This document shows, piece after piece, positions 7,633-15,881 of a stretch of DNA of 45,504 nt. Source of the DNA: Dehalococcoidia bacterium (GTDB lineage Bacteria; Chloroflexota; Dehalococcoidia; SM23-28-2; RBG-16-64-32); NCBI GenBank assembly GCA_030690405.1, contig JAUYGU010000044.1, positions 1-45,504 on the forward strand. Direction: 5' to 3'. The translations under genes and the position numbers were made by a program. How positions within the stretch are numbered: position 1 is the stretch's first letter; each line of letters opens with the position of its first letter. Below the pieces are notes generated by a model. That model was not told where the DNA came from and did no database searches. It saw only the letters and a list, made by a program, of their open reading frames with translations.

Positions 7633-7687
7633 TTTCAGCGACTCTGCAGTTGATACTCAGCCTATTCTCAGGTTCGGGACCCATTGT
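7633..7687 (+). promoter_or_regulatory. TCAG array and promoter of the ccm operon
   Basis: Four half-sites start at 7633 (TTTCAG), 7644 (CTGCAG), 7655 (ACTCAG) and 7666 (TCTCAG), an exact 11-bp period. A candidate -10 box CATTGT lies at 7682-7687, exactly 10 bp after the last half-site. Head-to-tail 11-bp repeats ending 10 bp before the -10 box are the known layout of Pho boxes bound by PhoB-family response regulators. Four other arrays in this window have the same geometry. The gene start is ATG 7708. Confidence 0.75.
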
Positions 7688-7707
7688 GAAATTTGGAGCA
7701 ATCTGCG

Positions 7708-8787
7708 ATGGAGATCGAACGTAGTGCGGTTCCCGACGTGCCCCCGCTGCGCCCTCCGCCATCCGGGAACGAGAGCACACCAGCAATATCCGCCCAGACG
7801 TTGGCCACACGGCGTCACCGCCGCCGGTCACGATCGCACATTCCGGCGTGGAGAGGACGATCCACGCTCATCTTCGCGGTCGTCATAGCCTTCGGCCTTG
7901 CGCTGGCGGTTCAAGCCCTGGACGTTCCGGCCGCGATGGCGGAGAGCGGTCCGACGTTCACCGAGATGGTTGTGACCATATTGCCGGAATACGACCAGCC
8001 CCGGGTCCTGGTCGTGCTGCGGGGAGAACTCCCCGCTGATACGCCTCTCCCGGCCCAGGTGCGCCTGCGATTGCCTGCTGATGCCACCGTCACGTACGCC
8101 TGCTCTCTCAAGCAGCCGAACGATGACCGAACCTGCCAGCAGCCCACATCCGAGCCCGATGGTGACTATCAGGCCGTCACCTACGACCTGACCACTCCGG
8201 TCATGTACGTGGAATACTACTACGGCACCTTCACGGGTGCCGGCCAGCGCTCGACCGACTTCAGCTTCTGGCCGCCCTACCCCTCGAAGAGTCTGCAGCT
8301 CGCGATACCGGCTCCGTCAGACGCGACCGACTTCAATGTTTCGCCGGCGGCCACAAGGACGGCAAACGAACAGGGTGCCAAGCATTACATCTACGACTTC
8401 CAGGACGTGCCGTCTGACAAACCGATCAACGTGCAGCTTACCTACTCCAGGCCCACCGACGAGCCCTGGGCGCCGGCTCAGCCGCAGGACGCCGGTGCCA
8501 CAGCAGTCGGGCCCAACGACGATGGAGGCGTTCCGAGCGACGCGATCCTGTTCCTGGCCCTCGCCGCAGCGCTCACCGTGGCCCTCGTCGGATACAACAC
8601 CGTTGGCCGGCGCATTCGATTCAACATGGGCTTGGTGGAAGCTCCCCAGCGCGAGGATGCGGATGGCGGCCTTCGTAGCGCGGCTCCGGCTTACTGCTCC
8701 CATTGCGGGGTGCCCGTCCGACAAGGAGCCGTCTTCTGTTTCGGCTGTGGCCGAGAGTTGCGGCTGACCCCAAGGGACGAAGCGTGA
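7708..8787 (+). CDS. Membrane protein with exported beta domain and C-terminal zinc ribbon
   Basis: A 359-residue protein, first in the ccm operon. It has a basic Pro-rich N-terminus, a membrane helix (about 52-74), an exported beta-rich domain (about 80-255, with PADTPLPAQVRLRLP and YVEYYYGTF), a second helix (about 275-293), and a cytoplasmic tail ending in a zinc ribbon (YCSHCG...FCFGCG). Start ATG 7708 has TTTGGAGC 9 nt upstream. I know no named family. Its place ahead of ccmE suggests a role in cytochrome c maturation or in sensing it, and a two-CxxC ribbon also ends the CcmI-like protein at 12395. Confidence 0.7.
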   Translation: MEIERSAVPDVPPLRPPPSGNESTPAISAQTLATRRHRRRSRSHIPAWRGRSTLIFAVVIAFGLALAVQALDVPAAMAESGPTFTEMVVTILPEYDQPRVLVVLRGELPADTPLPAQVRLRLPADATVTYACSLKQPNDDRTCQQPTSEPDGDYQAVTYDLTTPVMYVEYYYGTFTGAGQRSTDFSFWPPYPSKSLQLAIPAPSDATDFNVSPAATRTANEQGAKHYIYDFQDVPSDKPINVQLTYSRPTDEPWAPAQPQDAGATAVGPNDDGGVPSDAILFLALAAALTVALVGYNTVGRRIRFNMGLVEAPQREDADGGLRSAAPAYCSHCGVPVRQGAVFCFGCGRELRLTPRDEA

Positions 8788-9341
8788 GCGGTGTGACCGG
8801 GAGCACGGCACGCCGCTCCGGCACGAGTCTTGGGAAACTGCTGGCTTTCGCCGTGCCCCTCGTCTTCGCTATTGCGATCGGCATGAGCGTCGCATCGGGG
8901 CTCTGGTCTGCCACGTCGCAGCAGGAGACCACCCCCGCGCCGGGACAGCTCGCCGGCTACGACCTGGACCAAGTGATGTCAGGAGAAGAGGCGATCGCCG
9001 AAATCAGCGAGCTGCACGGCGAGGATATTCCGGTCGCGGAGGCCTGGGTGGCGCACTACCAGGGGAACGCCACCGTTTGGGCCGCCCGCGCCACCGATAC
9101 CGAGCAGGCCGTCCAACTTCTCGATCGGATGGTCCGAGGCATCCAGAAGGGGACTTCGCCGTTCAGCGGCCTTGCGCGGAGGCAATTCAAGGGACTCTCA
9201 GTGTACGCAGTGACCGACGGCCGCCAAACGCACTTCTTCTACCAGCAGGGCGACCGGGTAGTGTGGCTGGCGACCCCCCGGGGCGCCGAGGACGCCTTCC
9301 TTTCGGCGGCCGTGCGGGAGATCAGCCGGACGACGGAGTGA
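8784..9341 (+). CDS. Membrane-anchored exported protein, hypothetical
   Basis: A 185-residue protein with one N-terminal helix (about 20-42) and a soluble exported domain without cysteines. It starts at GTG 8784, overlapping the previous stop by 4 bp (GTGA), which indicates translational coupling. The domain alternates strands and helices (ATDTEQAVQLLDRM, FKGLSVYAVTDG, FYQQGDRVVWLA) and resembles small ferredoxin-like alpha/beta proteins. No family or catalytic residue is recognised. Position 2 bp before ccmE suggests an accessory role in the same operon. Confidence 0.65.
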   Translation: MSGVTGSTARRSGTSLGKLLAFAVPLVFAIAIGMSVASGLWSATSQQETTPAPGQLAGYDLDQVMSGEEAIAEISELHGEDIPVAEAWVAHYQGNATVWAARATDTEQAVQLLDRMVRGIQKGTSPFSGLARRQFKGLSVYAVTDGRQTHFFYQQGDRVVWLATPRGAEDAFLSAAVREISRTTE

Positions 9342-9343
9342 GG

Positions 9344-9892
9344 ATGGAGAACGGTATGGCGCGCGGTGAAATCGGTGCGGCGGAGAGGCGCAAGATGCCA
9401 GCCGTGCCGAGGCCTCACGCGCCGCGGCCCCTCCTACACCGCAAGCGAGTTCTCATCCCCGGACTGGCGGTCGTCCTCGCCATGAGCTACCTCGGCTACG
9501 TCGCCTTCAGCGGGGCGGCCATGTACTATCTCACAGTCGATGAGCTCCTTGCTCGTGGGGCCGCCGCCTACGGTGAGGACGTGCGTCTGTCAGGCAAGGT
9601 CCTGCCCGCCAGCGTCGAAGATGATCCCGCGACGAACACCCTTCGCTTCTCGATCGCGGACAAGAAGAACACGACCGGGACCGCCATTCCCGTAGTCTAC
9701 GCAGGCGTGGTCCCTGACGCCTTCAAGGCGGACGCCGACGTGGTGCTGGAGGGCAAGCTCACGACCGCCGGAACATTTGAAGCTGACAATCTCCTGGTGA
9801 AGTGCCCGAGCAAGTACAAGGCCCGCCAAGGCGGGGGGTCGGCGGACGACGAGCACCTGCCGGAGCATCATAGCGGAGCAGGATCGGAGTGA
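9344..9892 (+). CDS. ccmE: CcmE haem chaperone, CxxxY type
   Basis: A 182-residue CcmE: a membrane helix (about 36-56), then the OB-fold domain (GEDVRLSGKVLP, IPVVYAGVVPDAFK, VVLEGKLTTAGTFEADNLLVKCPSKY). In Escherichia coli CcmE the haem is held covalently by His in HxxxY; here the motif is Cys154-PSK-Tyr158, the CxxxY variant known from some archaea and Gram-positive-type bacteria. It takes haem from CcmC and hands it to CcmF/H at the outer face of the membrane. ATG 9344 is used; ATG 9356 is also possible. The C-terminus is His/Asp-rich. Confidence 0.93.
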   Translation: MENGMARGEIGAAERRKMPAVPRPHAPRPLLHRKRVLIPGLAVVLAMSYLGYVAFSGAAMYYLTVDELLARGAAAYGEDVRLSGKVLPASVEDDPATNTLRFSIADKKNTTGTAIPVVYAGVVPDAFKADADVVLEGKLTTAGTFEADNLLVKCPSKYKARQGGGSADDEHLPEHHSGAGSE

Positions 9893-9894
9893 GC

Positions 9895-11901
9895 ATGGCA
9901 GACCTCGGCTCAGCGGCGATAATCTTCGCCTTTGTCATCGCGCTGTATGCCGCCGCCGCCTCCTTTCTGAGCGGGAGGTGGCGGATCGGCGAGGTGTGGG
10001 TGAGCGCCCGCTACGCGGTCTTCGTCGTGGCGGGCCTAACCAGCCTGGCCTCGGCCGCCCTCGTCTACTCCTTCTTTGACCGCGACTTCAGTATCGCCTA
10101 CGTCGCCGAGTACTCCAGCCGCGACCTCCCCGCCTCCTATACGTTCGCCGCCTGGTGGGCGGGTCAGGCGGGCTCGCTCCTGCTCTGGGCCTGGGTCCTC
10201 TCCTTGCTTGCCGTGGTTGTCGTCTACTTCCAGGGGAGAAAGCAATACCACGAGGTGATCCCTTACGTCGCCGCCGTAATGATGGGCATCCTGGGCTACA
10301 TCCTGGGGATCATAGCGTTCTCGTCCAACCCCTTCGACAGGCTTCCTGTGACGCTGGCGGATGGGATGGGCCTGAACCCGCTTCTTCGCACCTCCGATAT
10401 GTTCTCGCACCCCATTACCCTCCTACTGGGGTACGTCGGGTTCACCGTGCCCTTCGCCTTTGCCGTGGCCGCCCTCATAAGCGGCAAGCTGGACGACTGG
10501 TGGATACGCGCGACGCGCCGCTGGACGCTGACGGCCTGGGTCTTCCTCACCCTGGGGAACATCTTCGGGATGGTGTGGGCGTACACAGTGCTGGGCTGGG
10601 GCGGCATGTGGGGCTGGGACCCCGTGGAGAATGCCAGCTTCATGCCATGGCTTGTGGCCACCGCGTACCTGCACTCGGTAATGGTCCAGCAGCGGCGCGG
10701 GATGCTCAAGGTCTGGAACTTGCTGCTGATCATCCTCACCTACGCCCTGGCGCTCTTCGGCACTCTCCTCACCCGAAGCGGTATCCTCAGCTCCGTCCAT
10801 TCCTTTGCCATGGGCGCGACGGGCCCGCTCTTCGTGGCGCTGATCCTGATAGTGCTGATGGGCTCGCTCCAGCTACTGTGGAGCCGCCGGGATCTCCTGC
10901 GCAGCCAGCATGAGCTGGACTCCCTGGTCTCCCGCGAGGCAACCTTCCTTGGCAATAACCTTGTGCTGGTCGGGGCCGCCTTCGCCATCTTCTGGGGAAC
11001 GATGTTCCCTCTCCTCTCTGAAGCCGTCCGCGGAGTGAAAGTGGGGGTGGGCCCCCCGTTCTACGAGCAGATCACGGCGCCGATCTTCCTCGCCTTGATC
11101 ATTCTGATGGGGGTCTGCCCCCTCATCGGCTGGCGAAAGGCGTCCACGGAGAACCTGCTGCGCAACTTCCTCATGCCGACAATGGCCGGCGCAGGGACGT
11201 TCGCCGTGCTTTACGCGGGCGGGCTGCGCCCATTCTGGGCCGACGTCGCCTTCGGCGCGGCCGCCTTCGTCGCGGCGGCCATTCTGCTCGAGTTCTACCG
11301 CGGGGTCCGCATGCGGCTTCGCCACGGGGACAACTTCCTTATTGCCTTGCCGCGTCTCGTCTGGCGCAATAAGCCGCGCTACGGCGGCTACATTGTGCAC
11401 ATCGGCGTCATCATCATGGCGGCGGGCATCGTCGGCTCGATGTTCTTCTCGACGAACGTTCAGAAGCAGGTGGCGCCCGGCGAAAGCATCCAGATCCGCG
11501 GTTACACACTCACCTTTCAGGGGCTGAAAGACATCTCGACCGAGCATACCCAGAAGGTCACCGGCACGCTGGCGGTGAGCCGGAATGGAAAGCCGCTGGG
11601 CACAATCGAAAGCGGTCGGCGTGTCGAAGGCCACGCGGATGAACCGCAGCCCGTAACCGACGTCGGCATACGCAGCAGGCCCCTGGAGGACCTCTACGTG
11701 ATCCTGGCCAGCTGGACGGAAGACGAGAAGGCGGCCACCTTCAAGGTGCTCGTGAACCCGCTGATGATGTGGGTCTGGGTGGGCGCCGGCGTGCTGGTGG
11801 CGGGCACGATTATCGCCTTCTGGCCCGATAGGCGCGAGAAGCAGGTCGTCCCCGCGAGGCAGCGAGTCCCCATCGAGGGGCTGGAGGCGAGCCGTGCTTA
11901 G
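9895..11901 (+). CDS. ccmF: CcmF cytochrome c haem lyase subunit
   Basis: A polytopic protein of 668 residues, the normal CcmF length, with about 15 membrane helices. The tryptophan-rich WWD haem motif WGGMWGWDPVEN lies near residues 235-246, followed by SFMPWL. Conserved LFGTLLTRSGILSSVHSF follows. The last 150 residues hold an exported domain (about 515-635) and a final helix. It ligates haem to apocytochrome with CcmH. ATG 9895 has GGAG 5 nt upstream; the preceding ccmE stop is at 9892, so the genes nearly touch. Confidence 0.96.
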   Translation: MADLGSAAIIFAFVIALYAAAASFLSGRWRIGEVWVSARYAVFVVAGLTSLASAALVYSFFDRDFSIAYVAEYSSRDLPASYTFAAWWAGQAGSLLLWAWVLSLLAVVVVYFQGRKQYHEVIPYVAAVMMGILGYILGIIAFSSNPFDRLPVTLADGMGLNPLLRTSDMFSHPITLLLGYVGFTVPFAFAVAALISGKLDDWWIRATRRWTLTAWVFLTLGNIFGMVWAYTVLGWGGMWGWDPVENASFMPWLVATAYLHSVMVQQRRGMLKVWNLLLIILTYALALFGTLLTRSGILSSVHSFAMGATGPLFVALILIVLMGSLQLLWSRRDLLRSQHELDSLVSREATFLGNNLVLVGAAFAIFWGTMFPLLSEAVRGVKVGVGPPFYEQITAPIFLALIILMGVCPLIGWRKASTENLLRNFLMPTMAGAGTFAVLYAGGLRPFWADVAFGAAAFVAAAILLEFYRGVRMRLRHGDNFLIALPRLVWRNKPRYGGYIVHIGVIIMAAGIVGSMFFSTNVQKQVAPGESIQIRGYTLTFQGLKDISTEHTQKVTGTLAVSRNGKPLGTIESGRRVEGHADEPQPVTDVGIRSRPLEDLYVILASWTEDEKAATFKVLVNPLMMWVWVGAGVLVAGTIIAFWPDRREKQVVPARQRVPIEGLEASRA

Positions 11902-12388
11902 GCGGGCGATCGCCGTGGCGCTACTCGCCGCTCTGGCCGCCTCGGCCCTGACGGGTGTGGCCCGGGGTGAGGAGAAGACATCCGTGCATGACGTCGCGAG
12001 CGAACTGATGTGCCAGTGTGGCTGCGCGCTGACCGTGGCCGCCTGCCAGGAAGCGATGGAGTGCAGCATCGCCAGCGACATAGTCCAGGAGATCGACCGC
12101 CAGATCGTCGCCGGCAAGAGCAAGCCGGAAATCCAGAGCTACTTCGCTTCCGTCTATGGAGAGAAGGTGCTCGCTCTCCCCAAGAAGTCGGGCTTCAGCC
12201 TCACGGCCTGGACCACGCCGTTTCTGGCGATCGGCGCCGGAGCGGTTGTGCTAAGCATCGTCGTCTGGTGGTGGGTGAAGGCGCGTTCCACCCCCGGCCC
12301 TGACGAGGGCGCGACGCCCGGGCCGCAGGAAGAGCTGTCCCGATACGAACAACAGGTGGACCGCGATTTGAAGCTCTTGGAGGAGTAG
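11894..12388 (+). CDS. ccmH: CcmH-type apocytochrome c thiol subunit
   Basis: A 164-residue protein with a signal sequence (1-25), the CcmH domain and a C-terminal helix (about 98-120). The thiol site reads ELMCQCGC (Cys40, Cys42, Cys44), followed by ACQEAMEC, which replaces the LRCxxC of proteobacterial CcmH; the CQCGC form is common outside proteobacteria. IVQEIDRQIVAGKSKPEIQSYFASVYGEKVL is the rest of the family pattern. It presents or reduces the CxxCH thiols of apocytochrome c. Starts at GTG 11894, overlapping ccmF by 8 bp. Confidence 0.92.
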   Translation: MLRRAIAVALLAALAASALTGVARGEEKTSVHDVASELMCQCGCALTVAACQEAMECSIASDIVQEIDRQIVAGKSKPEIQSYFASVYGEKVLALPKKSGFSLTAWTTPFLAIGAGAVVLSIVVWWWVKARSTPGPDEGATPGPQEELSRYEQQVDRDLKLLEE

Positions 12389-12394
12389 CGGGAG

Positions 12395-12883
12395 ATGACC
12401 CTGGTTGCGATCTTCGCGGTGATGGCGCTGTCCTTCGGGGCTATCGCCTGGCCGTTTCTGGGCAGACGGGTCAATGGCGATGCCGCACGCAAGCCGATCG
12501 CGCCATGGGACGATCTTGTGAGCCAGCGGGACACGACCTACCAGGCGCTCAAGGAGCTGGAGTTCGAGTACAACCTAGGCAACCTCTCCGACGCAGACTA
12601 CGCCGACCTCCGGGAGCGCTATCGCACGCAGGCGGCCGGCATTCTTCAGAAGCTGGATACAGCGACAGAGCATATCGACCTTGAAGACGCGCCGCAGGAC
12701 GCCCTGGCCGGGTCGCCGGGGACGGCATGCCCGTCCTGCGGCGAAGCCATCGCGGAGGGGGACGCCTACTGCGCGCGGTGCGGCGAGCGTCTGGGTGCGC
12801 ACTGCCGGGATTGCGGCCGGCCCGTGCTGGAAGAGGACAGGTTCTGCCCCGCCTGCGGTCGGCCCCTGGAGGTGGAGGTATGA
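12395..12883 (+). CDS. CcmI-like membrane protein with double zinc ribbon
   Basis: A 162-residue protein: an N-terminal helix (1-22), a CcmI-like cytoplasmic stretch (YQALKELEFEYNLGNLSDADY, the typical 'all kELefD...Gkls.eDy' motif of CcmI-N), and a C-terminal pair of zinc ribbons with Cys112/115/126/129 and Cys137/140/151/154. In proteobacteria CcmI helps CcmF/H and carries TPR repeats outside; here the TPR part is missing and zinc ribbons take its place on the cytoplasmic side. GGGAG precedes the ATG. It ends 4 bp into ccmA. Confidence 0.82.
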   Translation: MTLVAIFAVMALSFGAIAWPFLGRRVNGDAARKPIAPWDDLVSQRDTTYQALKELEFEYNLGNLSDADYADLRERYRTQAAGILQKLDTATEHIDLEDAPQDALAGSPGTACPSCGEAIAEGDAYCARCGERLGAHCRDCGRPVLEEDRFCPACGRPLEVEV

Positions 12884-13674
12884 GCGAAACGCTCGGCTGC
12901 CGCGAGCTAGCCGCTCCCCGCGCCGTGAGCACCGAATCCTCTCTCGTTGCCGAAGCGACCGGCGTGTGGGACGTGTCTACGCAGGGGTTGTGGAAGACGT
13001 TCGGGCCGCTGGCAGCCCTGCGCAGCGTCACCCTCAGGGTTGCGCCGGGAGAGCGCCTCGCCATCATCGGTCCAAACGGATCGGGAAAGTCCACCCTGCT
13101 CAGGGTGCTGGCGACTCTGCTCCGGCCTTCGTCAGGAACGGCGCTCGTGGGCGGTCTGGACGTCCGAAGGGACGCGGCCCAGGTACGACGCTACATCGGC
13201 GTCGTGAGCCACCACACTTTCCTCTACCGGGACCTGACGTCTCGTGAGAACCTGGAGTTCTACGCACGGCTGTACCGGCTGGCGGAACCGTCGGATAGGG
13301 CGCTCTGCCAGTTGAGTCTAGTCGGTCTGGAGAAACAGCGCGATACGCTGGCCCGCGACCTGTCCCGGGGGATGCAACAGCGTCTCGCTCTGGCCCGCGC
13401 CTTCCTCCACGACCCGCCCGTCTTGCTTCTCGACGAGCCGGACACCGGTCTGGACCAGCGCTGGTGCGCCTTTCTAACGGAGCTGCTCGATCGGGCGGCG
13501 CTTGAGGGACGGACGATCGTCGTTACCACGCACAACCTGGAACGAAGCCTCGATCTGTCGGAACGGGTGGTCGTGCTCAACGCAGGCAAGGTCGTCTTTT
13601 CGGCGCGCCGGGGTGATTTGGATGTTGAAAGCCTCAGAGAGAACTACGCTCGCTGTACCGGCGCTACCCTCTGA
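12880..13674 (+). CDS. ccmA: CcmA ABC transporter ATPase
   Basis: A 264-residue ABC ATPase: Walker A GPNGSGKST (about 67-75), signature LSRGMQQRL, Walker B VLLLDEPDTGLD, switch His in VVTTHNLE. With CcmB and CcmC it drives release of holo-CcmE. The first 35 residues before the ABC domain are an unusual extension. ATG 12880 overlaps the CcmI-like stop by 4 bp and has GGAGGTGGAGGT upstream. Confidence 0.93.
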   Translation: MSETLGCRELAAPRAVSTESSLVAEATGVWDVSTQGLWKTFGPLAALRSVTLRVAPGERLAIIGPNGSGKSTLLRVLATLLRPSSGTALVGGLDVRRDAAQVRRYIGVVSHHTFLYRDLTSRENLEFYARLYRLAEPSDRALCQLSLVGLEKQRDTLARDLSRGMQQRLALARAFLHDPPVLLLDEPDTGLDQRWCAFLTELLDRAALEGRTIVVTTHNLERSLDLSERVVVLNAGKVVFSARRGDLDVESLRENYARCTGATL

Positions 13675-13693
13675 CAGCGGGCTCGCCTCGTTC

Positions 13694-14365
13694 ATGGCTA
13701 CCGCCTTCGCTGTCTTGGCGAAGGACGTGCGCAGTGAGCTGCGCGCCCGGCAGGCGGTGAGCGGTAGCGTTGTGTTCGGCCTCCTGGTGGTGGTGATCTT
13801 TAACTTCGCCTTCGATCTGGAAGGCGAAGCCGGCGAGGCCGCCGGGGCCGGGGCGCTGTGGGTCGCCATCGTGCTGGCCGCGATGATAGGCTTCAACTTC
13901 ATCTTTGCGCAGGAACGCGAGCAGGGTGGTATGGAGGGCCTGCTCCTGAGCTCGCCGGACCCGAGCGCGATCTTCTTCGGCAAGCTGGCCGGGGCCCTTC
14001 TCTTCACCCTGGCACTGGAGATCGTTCTCTTTCCGGCGTTCGCCCTCTTCGCCGGCGTTTCCCTCCTGTCTCCGGCCCTGCCGGTCCTGACCCTTCTGGG
14101 TACCATCGGGTTCGTCACGGTCGGCACCCTCTTCTCGGCGATGGCGGTGACCAGCCGCTCGCGGGAGCTCTTGCTGCCTCTGCTGCTGCTTCCCGTCGCC
14201 GCGCCGGTGCTCATAGCGGCGGCCGAAGGGACGCGGGCCGTCATCCTGGATAAGCCGCTGGCAGACCTCTTTCCCGCCATCTCGATCCTGGGCGCCTTCG
14301 ATGTCGTCTTCCTCACCCTCAGCCCGCTGCTCTTTCAGTTCGTAATGGAGGAGATGGCGTCGTGA
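13694..14365 (+). CDS. ccmB: CcmB permease
   Basis: A 223-residue integral protein with six predicted helices and the CcmB pattern: KDVRSELRARQAV start, then QEREQGGMEGLLLSSPDPSAIFFGK, where the 'E...G..e.Ll.sP.....i...K' segment is diagnostic. It forms the membrane half of the CcmAB transporter. I start at ATG 13694; no ribosome site is clear and the start could lie a few codons upstream, close to the ccmA stop. Confidence 0.92.
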   Translation: MATAFAVLAKDVRSELRARQAVSGSVVFGLLVVVIFNFAFDLEGEAGEAAGAGALWVAIVLAAMIGFNFIFAQEREQGGMEGLLLSSPDPSAIFFGKLAGALLFTLALEIVLFPAFALFAGVSLLSPALPVLTLLGTIGFVTVGTLFSAMAVTSRSRELLLPLLLLPVAAPVLIAAAEGTRAVILDKPLADLFPAISILGAFDVVFLTLSPLLFQFVMEEMAS

Positions 14366-15084
14366 ACGCAAACGTGGCTGGCGCCCGAGGGAGCCCGAGG
14401 GTCGCGCTGGCCGCCTTGACAGCGGCACTGATTGTGAGCGCGCTGGTCGCGGCCTTCATCATTGCGCCACCTGAGATGGAGATGGGCGATCTCCAGCGTA
14501 TCTTCTACTTCCATGTGGCCTCCGCCTGGACGGCCTTCCTGGCGTTCTTCGTCGTGTTCCTGGCCAGCGTTGCGTACCTGAAGACGAGGGCGGCCAGGTG
14601 GGACATCGTCGCCATCTCCGCTGCTGAGATAGGCGTCGTGTTCACCAGCGTCACCCTGCTCTCCGGCTCCGTCTGGGCCCGCAGCGCCTGGGGAACGTGG
14701 TGGACCTGGGAGCCGCGCCTGGCCACCACCCTCATGCTCTGGCTCATCTACGTGGCATATCTCCTCCTGCGCGAGATGGTGGACGAACCCGAGCGCCGTG
14801 GCGTCTTCGCGGCCGTCTTCGGCATCATGGGGTTTGCCGATGTGCCGATCGTATTCATGTCCGTACGCTGGTGGCGGTCGCTTCATCCGGCCGTCGTCAC
14901 CAGCGAGGGATTCAACATGGACTCACAGATGCTGCCGGCGCTGTTCCTGTCGCTGGCGGCCTTTTCAGTGCTCTTCGCGTACCTGCTGCTCGTCCGCACG
15001 AGCCTGGGCCGGTCAGAGTTCAGGCTGGCAGAGCTGAGGCAGCGGCTGTACTGGCGTCAGGAAGGGATCGATCTGGATGAGTGA
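14362..15084 (+). CDS. ccmC: CcmC haem delivery protein
   Basis: A 240-residue protein with six helices and the CcmC tryptophan-rich motif WGTWWTWEPRLATTL (about 112-126). IFYFHVASAW near 46-55 contains the first conserved His; the second is in LHPAVVTSEG near 176. It passes haem to CcmE. Starts at GTG 14362 overlapping ccmB by 4 bp (GTGA). Confidence 0.95.
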   Translation: MNANVAGARGSPRVALAALTAALIVSALVAAFIIAPPEMEMGDLQRIFYFHVASAWTAFLAFFVVFLASVAYLKTRAARWDIVAISAAEIGVVFTSVTLLSGSVWARSAWGTWWTWEPRLATTLMLWLIYVAYLLLREMVDEPERRGVFAAVFGIMGFADVPIVFMSVRWWRSLHPAVVTSEGFNMDSQMLPALFLSLAAFSVLFAYLLLVRTSLGRSEFRLAELRQRLYWRQEGIDLDE

Positions 15085-15102
15085 TCTTGCGAGTGGGGCG
15101 GA

Positions 15103-15666
15103 ATGACGGTCGGAGCGCAGCCCCTCCCCTCGGGAAGTCTGCAGCGCGCCGGCTGGGTGGCTTTCTCACTGCTGGCAATCGCCGGCATTGGAATCGCGCT
15201 CTACCTGACCGTCGTCCGATTCAGCGGAGCCGCGATCTACTGCACGATGGGCGACGGCTGCGAAATGGTCAACAGCAGCAAGTACGCCAAACTGGGGCCC
15301 TTCCCGGTGGCGCTGCTGGGAACGCTATTCTACGCCGGGCTGCTGGAGCTGGGCATCGTCGCCCTGCTCTGGCGCTTTCGGTGGGTCGCGCCCGTGGCCC
15401 TCGTGGCCACCCTGTTTGGACTCGGTTTCTCGTTGTACCTGACGTACATCGAACTGGCGGTGCTGCACGCGATCTGCATGTGGTGCGTCGCTTCTCTTGC
15501 CGTCATGTCCGCCCTCGCGTTGATCGCGACACTGCAGGTGCTGTTGCCGAGACTGAGGCCGCCAGGGGGGTTAGTGGCGGCCGCTGTGGCCCCGCAGAAG
15601 CCGCCCGGCGGGGTCAAGGGCGAGCGTGTCGCGGCCGTCTGGTCAGAAAAGGAGCAGTTGGGATGA
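15103..15666 (+). CDS. VKOR-family membrane thiol oxidoreductase
   Basis: A 187-residue protein with four or five helices and the vitamin K epoxide reductase pattern: Cys47 and Cys53 in the first loop, Ser58/Ser59 (NSS), and the redox pair Cys125-MW-Cys128 on a late helix. Bacterial VKORs pass electrons between quinone and an exported thioredoxin-like partner. The next redox gene is the TGA-containing redoxin at 15882, the likely partner. A basic C-terminal tail follows the last helix. Confidence 0.9.
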   Translation: MTVGAQPLPSGSLQRAGWVAFSLLAIAGIGIALYLTVVRFSGAAIYCTMGDGCEMVNSSKYAKLGPFPVALLGTLFYAGLLELGIVALLWRFRWVAPVALVATLFGLGFSLYLTYIELAVLHAICMWCVASLAVMSALALIATLQVLLPRLRPPGGLVAAAVAPQKPPGGVKGERVAAVWSEKEQLG

Positions 15667-15851
15667 GCGATCTGGAGTACGTGGCACTGGCTTACGGCGT
15701 AATCTGGCTCGGATTGCTGGGCTACCTTCTCCGCCTCTCTCTTCGGCAGGAGCATCTGCGGCGGGAGGTGCGCCTCCTCGAGCAGATGCTGCAGGGGGAG
15801 GAGTCGCCGATTGAAGAAGACGAGCGCGAGCCCTCGTTGAGCGCCCGCTGA
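15663..15851 (+). CDS. ccmD: CcmD-like small membrane protein
   Basis: A 62-residue protein with one helix (about 6-26, VALAYGVIWLGLLGYLLRLSL) followed by a charged amphipathic helix (RQEHLRREVRLLEQML) and an acidic tail. This is the form of CcmD, which binds CcmC to help release holo-CcmE. Identification rests on size, topology and place in the operon. The start overlaps the VKOR stop by 4 bp (ATGA). Confidence 0.7.
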   Translation: MSDLEYVALAYGVIWLGLLGYLLRLSLRQEHLRREVRLLEQMLQGEESPIEEDEREPSLSAR

Positions 15852-15881
15852 GTTCAACCTGCGGCGGCGTTGGTGAACCTA

